64,000 bases of DNA from Luscinia megarhynchos (Eukaryota; Chordata; Aves; Passeriformes; Turdidae): assembly GCA_034336665.1 (NCBI GenBank), contig CM067566.1, positions 30,472,330-30,536,329 on the forward strand. The letters are read 5' to 3'. Positions 63,701 through 64,000 of this stretch are shown piece by piece. Each line of letters opens with the position of its first letter. Positions within the stretch are counted from its first letter, which is position 1. Below the pieces are notes generated by a model, which saw only the letters and a list, made by a program, of their open reading frames with translations, had not been told where the DNA came from and did not search any database. A program made the position numbers and the translations under genes.

Positions 63701-63942
63701 TCATATTCGTCAGCAAGGTACAAGACATGGTAGAAGTCCTCAGGTTAGCAATGGTTTCAGAGGCTGTATGGATTCCATCGTACTAAATGGACTAGAGCTG
63801 CCCCTAAACAGCAAGCCACGAAACTATGCACACATGGAAGAATCTGTAGATGTCACTCCTGGATGTTTACTGACTGCCACAGATGGCTGTTCAAGCAGCC
63901 CCTGTCAGAATGGAGGCATCTGCACTGCACTGTCAAATGGGG
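6435..63942 (+). CDS. FAT1: FAT1 atypical cadherin, internal part, 20 spliced exons
   Basis: FAT1 is a very large single-pass cell-surface cadherin that acts in cell contact, cell polarity and growth control (Hippo and actin regulation), as known for the family. Joined, the exons give one continuous protein once two one-base insertions in the giant exon are ignored. It contains 24 inter-cadherin linkers, a membrane-proximal cysteine-rich stretch, an EGF module, a laminin-G domain and the start of another EGF. This order (cadherins, EGF, LamG, EGF) is the FAT1/2/3 plan. Residue-level resemblance to my memory of FAT1 is very high near the membrane, for example the [13 protein letters not shown] and [11 protein letters not shown] segments. 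Introns obey GT-AG and phases match at all 19 internal junctions. If the family's 34 repeats are conserved, the first linker seen lies between repeats 10 and 11 and the last between 33 and 34. The start codon, transmembrane segment and tail are outside the window. Confidence 0.96.
7160..7172 (+). repeat. G13 homopolymer followed by G-rich tract
   Basis: A run of thirteen G residues is preceded by a T-rich stretch and followed by GCAGGGAGGGG up to about 7184. Several G runs within 25 bases could form a quadruplex in DNA or in the intron RNA. The exact homopolymer length is a likely sequencing uncertainty. Confidence 0.9.
13757..14625 (-). mobile_element. CR1 LINE, long 5'-truncated copy, minus strand
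   Basis: About 870 bp match the reverse complement of the 3' part of avian CR1. In order on the + strand one sees the 3' UTR end (GGACTGGAAGATACC), CACAACTTCTCTGGGCAACC, CCCTTTAGGTACTGGAAGGC, CCTCTGGACCTGCTC, GGGGCAGAATCCCCATCC and CATGAGGTTCGTGTGAGCC. It ends near GTCCTTCTGGTGTGTCCTC. On the minus strand the C-terminal reverse-transcriptase region is readable in pieces. [17 protein letters not shown] and NLMKLSKCK fall at 14395-14610, and a shifted piece ending LLEQVQRRA falls at 14157-14357. Frameshifts between pieces show it is dead. CR1 is the dominant LINE of birds and other sauropsids. Confidence 0.95.
14157..14610 (-). pseudogene. CR1 reverse-transcriptase C-terminal remnant
   Basis: Two minus-strand open segments in different frames correspond to the end of the CR1 ORF2 protein, the enzyme that copies LINE RNA into DNA. 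The upstream one (14395-14610) has the [13 protein letters not shown] and NLMK motifs. The downstream one (14157-14357) ends in the family motif L.QVQRRA. The catalytic reverse-transcriptase core lies further 5' and is absent because the copy is truncated. No function is expected. Confidence 0.85.
16510..16570 (+). mobile_element. CR1 LINE fragment, extreme 3' end, plus strand
   Basis: The segment contains GAGCTGGACTTGATGACCC, then TTCCTTCCAACTCAGCATA and TTCTGTGATATT. This is the sense-strand 3' end of CR1, including a degraded copy of its terminal octamer-like repeat (consensus ATTCTGTGA). It is only about 60 bp, severely 5'-truncated, and opposite in orientation to the other CR1 copies here. 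Confidence 0.85.
20799..20888. repeat. Perfect 44-bp tandem duplication
   Basis: A 44-nt unit starting TGATTCTAAATCCAGAAGTG and ending TTGGCATTAG occurs twice head to tail (20800-20843 and 20844-20887) without a mismatch. The match extends one base on each side. Perfect identity implies a recent duplication or an assembly artefact. It lies deep in intron 3, away from splice sites. Confidence 0.97.
23843..23904 (+). CDS. FAT1: FAT1 exon 4 (smallest exon in the window)
   Basis: This 62-nt exon runs from phase 1 to phase 0 (acceptor TTTACAG, donor GTAAAT). It encodes [20 protein letters not shown] plus the final E. This is the middle of the cadherin repeat begun in exon 3, including the calcium-binding LDRE motif. 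The first glycine codon is split with exon 3 and the next exon continues in frame with VTVTDNG. The frame stays open for about 200 nt past the donor, but the translation there loses cadherin character. The donor at 23905 also joins exactly to the expected next residues. Confidence 0.93.
23905..26664 (+). other. FAT1 intron 4
   Basis: This 2.76 kb intron is AT-rich and has no recognisable repeats apart from a short GT run near 25421-25434. Chance ORFs are below about 85 codons. It ends in AAAAACAG before exon 5. Confidence 0.85.
26665..26994 (+). CDS. FAT1: FAT1 exon 5 (linker plus most of a cadherin repeat)
   Basis: This exon has 330 nt, phase 0 to phase 0. It starts VTVTDNG and carries the linker [10 protein letters not shown]. 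Most of the next repeat follows (probably repeat 12), with [19 protein letters not shown] and [10 protein letters not shown], and it ends YDILS. Between the first strand (YKIRLPE) and the region [12 protein letters not shown] lies an unusually long, highly charged insertion rich in Arg, Glu and Lys ([13 protein letters not shown]). Typical cadherin repeats have only a short turn there. The insertion contains a minimal RxxR motif. The donor is GTGAGT. A donor-like GTAAGC also occurs inside the exon at 26795, but using it would break the frame. Confidence 0.95.
26995..27503 (+). other. FAT1 intron 5
   Basis: A 509-bp intron with GTGAGT donor and TTTCACAG acceptor. I see no repeats or exon-like segments. 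Confidence 0.9.
27504..27714 (+). CDS. FAT1: FAT1 exon 6 (degenerate linker)
   Basis: This exon has 211 nt, phase 0 to phase 1. It encodes [20 protein letters not shown], then a linker that has lost the DxNDN calcium motif ([19 protein letters not shown]). The start of the next repeat follows, with [12 protein letters not shown] and ending WFDITG. The absence of the calcium-binding asparagine and aspartates suggests a flexible or bent joint between the flanking repeats. I recall the same feature in vertebrate FAT1, so it is not a defect of this copy. The final glycine codon is split with exon 7. Confidence 0.94.
27715..31742 (+). other. FAT1 intron 6
   Basis: A 4.0 kb AT-rich intron. It contains a 10-bp perfect inverted repeat with a 4-nt loop at 29984-30007. 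I recognise no mobile element. Chance ORFs are below 90 codons, including a hydrophobic minus-strand one at 28832-29098 with no recognisable family. Confidence 0.85.
29984..30007. repeat. Short perfect inverted repeat (hairpin)
   Basis: CAGTTTTGGC and GCCAAAACTG form a 10-bp perfect stem around the loop TTTG. It could fold in the intron RNA or bind a dimeric factor. No U tract or neighbouring gene suggests a terminator or a structural RNA. Confidence 0.7.
31743..31882 (+). CDS. FAT1: FAT1 exon 7 (cadherin repeat middle)
   Basis: This exon has 140 nt, phase 1 to phase 0 (acceptor AACAAG, donor GTAATG). It encodes [20 protein letters not shown], then [20 protein letters not shown] and the closing strand SISTQ. 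This is the middle and late part of the repeat begun in exon 6. The canonical LDRE is altered to LDAE, as I recall for FAT1 orthologues. EATDG is the usual calcium-coordinating motif near the repeat end. Confidence 0.94.
31883..39316 (+). other. FAT1 intron 7
   Basis: A 7.4 kb intron. It contains a decayed CR1 copy at about 36120-36440 and short T-rich tracts. A 134-codon open frame at 33147-33551 has no recognisable domain and I treat it as chance. It ends in a pyrimidine-rich tract and TTTCAG before 39317, with a CTCCTCCTCCTCC run near 39173. Confidence 0.85.
36120..36440 (-). mobile_element. CR1 LINE fragment, strongly decayed, minus strand
   Basis: The left part resembles the reverse-complemented CR1 3' end in outline (TGGAAAGAGCCCTTGGAG, AACTCCTGGTCAAAGCAG). 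The right part is clearer: CCTCCTGTCCTTTCACTG, then GCATCTCTGAGAAGAGTCTG and GCTCTTTCTTTCATCCCTCC. This matches the region of CR1 that reads CTGAGAAGAGTCTGGCTCC. Large gaps and substitutions make the boundaries approximate. Confidence 0.75.
39317..39592 (+). CDS. FAT1: FAT1 exon 8 (linker and cadherin repeat)
   Basis: This exon has 276 nt, phase 0 to phase 0 (acceptor TTTCAG, donor GTAAGT). It starts [15 protein letters not shown], a linker in which the usual NDN is NNH. The repeat follows with [44 protein letters not shown] and closes at ILTIM. An LDHE motif replaces LDRE. The next exon continues [11 protein letters not shown]. Confidence 0.95.
39593..39798 (+). other. FAT1 intron 8 (206 bp)
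   Basis: A short intron with GTAAGT donor and CTGCAG acceptor. The exon 8 frame stays open well past the donor before meeting TGA at 39716. The translated intron shows no cadherin motif. Confidence 0.9.
39799..40009 (+). CDS. FAT1: FAT1 exon 9 (linker and repeat start)
   Basis: This exon has 211 nt, phase 0 to phase 1 (acceptor CTGCAG, donor GTATAT). It encodes [20 protein letters not shown], the linker DTNDHAPWF (NDH in place of NDN) and the first half of the next repeat. That half has [20 protein letters not shown] and [13 protein letters not shown]. It is noticeably richer in G and C at third positions than exon 10. The final glycine codon is split with exon 10. Confidence 0.95.
40010..42275 (+). 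other. FAT1 intron 9
   Basis: A 2.27 kb AT-rich intron. A low-complexity A/C-rich stretch lies at 41538-41596. The acceptor TTCTTCACAG has a strong pyrimidine tract. I see no exon-like segment and no mobile element. Confidence 0.87.
41538..41596. repeat. A/C-rich low-complexity tract
   Basis: The stretch consists mostly of A runs broken by CC or CCCC (for example CCCAACCAAAAAAAACCAAC) with almost no T. On the minus strand it is a G/T-rich tract. No regular repeat unit is visible. A similar tract occurs at 55207-55275. Confidence 0.75.
42276..46345 (+). CDS. FAT1: FAT1 exon 10, giant exon with two apparent +1 frameshifts
   Basis: This exon has 4,070 nt and enters and leaves in phase 1. Intact phasing would need 4,068 nt. 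It spans thirteen inter-repeat linkers, in order: [116 protein letters not shown] and [10 protein letters not shown]. Five of these lack the calcium-binding NDN-type core altogether and one (NDC) is altered. The first open frame runs to a TGA at 45095. A second frame takes over after the A run ending at 45077 and runs to a TGA at 46137. A third frame takes over at GTG 46126 and runs through the donor GTAAAT. Cadherin similarity is seamless across both shifts, so single extra bases, probably sequencing errors, are the simplest explanation. Confidence 0.95.
45074..45077 (+). other. FAT1: Apparent +1 frameshift in FAT1 exon 10 (A4 run)
   Basis: The frame reads V-N-D-F-A-K with GCC at 45071 and AAA at 45074. 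A fourth A at 45077 then pushes the frame to a TGA at 45095-45097. Skipping that A gives [12 protein letters not shown], which is the expected continuation of the cadherin repeat and runs on into SEKLDRE. A one-base insertion in a homopolymer is a typical sequencing error. Confidence 0.93.
46122..46125 (+). other. FAT1: Apparent +1 frameshift in FAT1 exon 10 (GCCA)
   Basis: The frame reads D-K-Y-E-I with ATC ending at 46121. GCCA then occupies the place of one codon before GTG-GTT-GCA-TCT-GAC (V-V-A-S-D). Read straight on, the frame meets TGA at 46137-46139. Removing one of the four bases restores the repeat ([14 protein letters not shown]) and carries through the [10 protein letters not shown] linker to the exon end. 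The position of the extra base within GCCA is ambiguous. Confidence 0.92.
46346..46976 (+). other. FAT1 intron 10
   Basis: A 631-bp intron with GTAAAT donor. It has T-rich tracts near 46867-46903 and ends GATATTTCAG. I see no other element. Confidence 0.9.
46977..47173 (+). CDS. FAT1: FAT1 exon 11 (cadherin repeat and linker)
   Basis: This exon has 197 nt, phase 1 to phase 0. It encodes [51 protein letters not shown] and the linker [12 protein letters not shown]. It completes the repeat begun at the end of exon 10. The LDRE and ATDG calcium motifs are intact. A cysteine follows the linker proline, as I recall in FAT1. Donor GTAGGC. Confidence 0.95.
47174..48488 (+). other. FAT1 intron 11
   Basis: A 1.3 kb AT-rich intron ending in CTTGCAG. 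I see no recognisable repeat or extra exon. Chance ORFs stay below 95 codons. Confidence 0.88.
48489..48642 (+). CDS. FAT1: FAT1 exon 12 (cadherin repeat start)
   Basis: This exon has 154 nt, phase 0 to phase 1 (acceptor TTGCAG, donor GTAATA). It encodes [39 protein letters not shown] and ends TPDTG, the first half of a repeat. PED and DAD motifs for calcium binding are present. The split final glycine codon joins exon 13 as GELKT. Confidence 0.95.
48643..50041 (+). other. FAT1 intron 12
   Basis: A 1.4 kb AT-rich intron. It contains a short run of five TAG/GTA triplets near 48957-48971. The acceptor is GCTATTTGTAG. I see no mobile element. Confidence 0.88.
50042..50275 (+). CDS. FAT1: FAT1 exon 13 (repeat end, linker, repeat start)
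   Basis: This exon has 234 nt, phase 1 to phase 1. It encodes [40 protein letters not shown], the linker DVNDNAPEF, and the first strands of the next repeat with [11 protein letters not shown] and QATDADAG. All canonical calcium motifs (DRE, ATDG, DVNDN, DAD) are intact. The donor is GTATGC. The split glycine codon joins exon 14 as GLNRK. Confidence 0.95.
50276..51454 (+). other. FAT1 intron 13
   Basis: A 1.18 kb AT-rich intron with a T13 run near 51314-51326. It ends AATGCAG. The last roughly 90 bases are open in the exon 14 frame but encode no cadherin motif, so they are left as intron. Confidence 0.87.
51455..51844 (+). CDS. FAT1: FAT1 exon 14 (repeat, linker, next repeat)
   Basis: This exon has 390 nt, phase 1 to phase 1. 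It encodes [20 protein letters not shown], the motif [20 protein letters not shown], and the linker [10 protein letters not shown]. The next repeat follows with [35 protein letters not shown] and the split glycine. AASRDIEAN replaces the usual ATDADSG at the DAD position, which I recall as normal for FAT1. Donor GTAACA. Confidence 0.96.
51845..53000 (+). other. FAT1 intron 14
   Basis: A 1.16 kb AT-rich intron with a strong T-rich tract before the CTTCCCTAG acceptor. No repeats are recognised. Confidence 0.88.
53001..53215 (+). CDS. FAT1: FAT1 exon 15 (repeat end, linker, repeat start)
   Basis: This exon has 215 nt, phase 1 to phase 0. It encodes [40 protein letters not shown], the linker [10 protein letters not shown], and the start of the next repeat ([14 protein letters not shown]). 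LDYE replaces LDRE, a common cadherin variant. The donor is GTATGT. Exon 16 continues [10 protein letters not shown], keeping the calcium motif. Confidence 0.95.
53216..53611 (+). other. FAT1 intron 15
   Basis: A 396-bp intron with GTATGT donor and GTCCTTAG acceptor. I see no internal feature. Confidence 0.9.
53612..53749 (+). CDS. FAT1: FAT1 exon 16 (cadherin repeat middle)
   Basis: This exon has 138 nt, phase 0 to phase 0, exactly 46 codons. It encodes [20 protein letters not shown], then [20 protein letters not shown] and LLDREK. The DADG and LDRE calcium motifs are intact. Because it is a multiple of three with phase 0 at both ends, skipping it would keep the frame while destroying one repeat. 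The donor is GTAAGT. Confidence 0.95.
53750..54024 (+). other. FAT1 intron 16 (275 bp)
   Basis: A short intron with GTAAGT donor and a long T-rich tract before TTTTTTAG. No other feature is seen. Confidence 0.9.
54025..54168 (+). CDS. FAT1: FAT1 exon 17 (repeat end and linker)
   Basis: This exon has 144 nt, phase 0 to phase 0. It encodes [40 protein letters not shown] and GNYSVIIQ. It closes the exon 16 repeat, supplies a canonical linker ([10 protein letters not shown]) and opens the next repeat. Like exon 16 it is frame-neutral if skipped. The donor is GTAAAT. Exon 18 continues ENKPIGFSV. Confidence 0.95.
54345..54510 (-). mobile_element. CR1 LINE fragment, 3' end, relatively well preserved
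   Basis: Read on the + strand it begins AGAATCACAGAGTGGGTGAG, then GTTGGAAGGGACCACAGTGA, CTGGTCCAACTCCCTGCTAA, TCATCCTAGAGCACTTGGCA and CTCTCTGG. This is the reverse complement of an avian CR1 3' end. It is cleaner than the other short copies, so probably younger. The match stops abruptly near 54500, marking the 5' truncation. Confidence 0.93.
55207..55275. repeat. A/C-rich low-complexity tract
   Basis: The tract is made of A runs alternating with CC, as in AAAAAAAACCAACCAATC and AAAACAAAAACAAACAAAAA, with almost no G. Its translation (KKNQPINQ and similar) is an artefact of composition. No fixed unit length is visible. Confidence 0.8.
56474..56671 (+). CDS. FAT1: FAT1 exon 18 (cadherin repeat 33 region)
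   Basis: This exon has 198 nt, phase 0 to phase 0 (acceptor CTATAG, donor GTAGGA). It encodes [60 protein letters not shown] and LHVK. This is the body of the next-to-last repeat. The LDRE motif is reduced to LNRK, so calcium binding at this repeat's base is probably weak. That fits the degenerate linker that follows in exon 19. Confidence 0.94.
56672..60788 (+). other. FAT1 intron 18
   Basis: A 4.1 kb AT-rich intron. The 74-bp segment at 60143-60216 recurs in intron 19. No coding exon or clear mobile element is otherwise recognised. It ends TCCTTTAG before 60789. Confidence 0.87.
60143..60216. repeat. Copy 1 of a duplicated segment flanking exon 19
   Basis: The sequence from AGGAATGTTC to CTCATTACCC is repeated in the same orientation at 61689-61773. 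The last part, from CTTATTCATAG to CATTACC, is identical over 41 bases. The copies differ by small gaps and substitutions in the first half. It faintly resembles the CR1 3' region (AGTAAAGAATTTCTTCC), so an old CR1 origin is possible. Confidence 0.85.
60789..61590 (+). CDS. FAT1: FAT1 exon 19 (last cadherin repeat and membrane-proximal region)
   Basis: This exon has 802 nt, phase 0 to phase 1 (acceptor TTTAG, donor GTAAGA). It starts [20 protein letters not shown] and then has a calcium-free linker ([15 protein letters not shown]). The last cadherin repeat follows, with [18 protein letters not shown] and [20 protein letters not shown]. About 150 further residues form the region between the cadherins and the EGFs, including [20 protein letters not shown] and [15 protein letters not shown]. 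It ends with cysteines in [14 protein letters not shown] and AVCLCK. This region is the strongest match in the window to my memory of FAT1 and separates it from FAT2, FAT3 and FAT4. Confidence 0.97.
61591..62507 (+). other. FAT1 intron 19
   Basis: A 917-bp intron. It holds the second copy of the duplicated segment (61689-61773) about 100 bp after the donor, and otherwise AT-rich unique sequence. The acceptor is TTTTACAG. Confidence 0.9.
61689..61773. repeat. Copy 2 of a duplicated segment flanking exon 19
   Basis: Same-orientation partner of 60143-60216, about 1.55 kb downstream. It carries extra bases (CTCTATA in place of CCA, and TGATC after TTGC). The shared 41-base stretch is perfect. 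Confidence 0.85.
62508..62639 (+). CDS. FAT1: FAT1 exon 20 (first EGF-like module)
   Basis: This exon has 132 nt, phase 1 to phase 1 (acceptor TTACAG, donor GTAAGG). It encodes [20 protein letters not shown], then [20 protein letters not shown] and GQCP. Seven cysteines are visible, with the CxxxxxxxCxxxPCPEGTxC spacing of the EGF-like module that precedes the laminin-G domain in FAT1. A symmetric phase 1-1 exon is typical of EGF modules, so skipping would be frame-neutral. The next intron is only 113 bp. Confidence 0.95.
62640..62752 (+). other. FAT1 intron 20 (113 bp, minimal)
   Basis: This very short intron has a GTAAGG donor and the acceptor CATTAG. In the exon 20 frame it has no stop until the TAG that forms the acceptor itself (62750-62752). 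Retention would add about 38 residues, including a hydrophobic [12 protein letters not shown] stretch, and then end the protein. Confidence 0.92.
62753..62910 (+). CDS. FAT1: FAT1 exon 21 (laminin-G domain, first part)
   Basis: This exon has 158 nt, phase 1 to phase 0 (acceptor GCATTAG, donor GTATAT). It encodes [40 protein letters not shown] and [13 protein letters not shown]. These are the opening strands of a laminin-G fold, with its typical F.G.SY start and the LRT.....VMYARG strand. The acceptor was chosen because joining here gives the expected ...QCPGG junction in frame. Confidence 0.95.
62911..63479 (+). other. FAT1 intron 21
   Basis: A 569-bp AT-rich intron with GTATAT donor and TCTCTGTAG acceptor. 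No feature is seen inside. Confidence 0.9.
63480..63942 (+). CDS. FAT1: FAT1 exon 22 (laminin-G remainder and start of EGF 2)
   Basis: This exon has 463 nt, phase 0 to phase 1 (donor GTAAGC). It encodes [40 protein letters not shown] and [20 protein letters not shown]. It continues with [20 protein letters not shown] and SVDVTPGC. These are the classic laminin-G motifs: DGQWH, the FFGG strand, and FRGCM..I..NG with its disulphide cysteines. It ends in the start of an EGF repeat, [14 protein letters not shown]. The EGF is completed in the next exon, beyond the window. Confidence 0.97.
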
Positions 63943-64000
63943 GTAAGCTGATCTTTATTCTTCTGCTTTTCGTTTTCAAAACTGCTTTTCAACTTCTCTG
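63943..64000 (+). other. FAT1 intron 22, first 58 bases
   Basis: The segment starts with the GTAAGC donor and runs to the end of the window. No coding sequence is seen. Confidence 0.9.

Noticed and set aside
6435..63942. Assignment to FAT2, FAT3, FAT4 or a Dachsous gene
   Set aside because: The membrane-proximal region, the EGF then LamG order and the linker series agree with my memory of FAT1 nearly residue by residue. FAT4 has two laminin-G domains and Dachsous has none.
1..64000. tRNA, rRNA, CRISPR arrays, bacterial operons or endogenous retroviral genes
   Set aside because: I searched by eye and saw no cloverleaf with promoter boxes, no regularly spaced direct repeats, and no gag, pol or env-like frames. 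The only reverse-transcriptase remnant is CR1.

Overview
The window is a vertebrate genomic segment lying entirely inside one gene on the + strand, the giant atypical cadherin FAT1. I see twenty consecutive coding exons (6435 to 63942), each bounded by AG and GT with matching codon phases. Together they encode about 2,946 codons of ectodomain. Numbered by the human scheme, in which the giant exon is exon 10, they are exons 3 to 22; that numbering is from memory. The signal peptide and first repeats lie upstream of base 1. The remaining EGF repeats, transmembrane segment and cytoplasmic tail lie downstream of base 64000.

The organism is a sauropsid and most likely a bird. The introns are compact, mobile elements are sparse, and the ones I recognise are all CR1 LINE fragments. 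One at about 13.8-14.6 kb is long and keeps readable reverse-transcriptase remnants. No second gene, structural RNA or CRISPR array is supported.

Layout: 1-6434 is the end of a long intron. Exon 3 is followed by a 17 kb intron with two CR1 pieces, a perfect 44-bp tandem duplication and a G13 run. Exons 4 to 9 (23.8-40.0 kb) encode repeats separated by partly degenerate calcium linkers. Exon 10 (42.3-46.3 kb) encodes thirteen inter-repeat linkers in one block. Exons 11 to 19 (47.0-61.6 kb) carry the last repeats and the membrane-proximal cysteine-rich region. Exons 20 to 22 encode the first EGF module, the laminin-G domain and the start of EGF 2.

The main anomaly is in exon 10. Two separate one-base insertions (the A run ending at 45077, and the GCCA at 46122-46125) break an otherwise intact reading frame. 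The exon is 4,070 nt where the phases need 4,068. Flawless frames and splice sites on both sides point to assembly or sequencing errors, though a real recent lesion cannot be excluded. Other points of note are a duplicated 74-85 bp segment flanking exon 19, a regular set of calcium-free cadherin linkers, a conserved-looking basic insertion in the exon 5 repeat, and a 113-bp intron that is open up to its own acceptor. I found no convincing new biological system.
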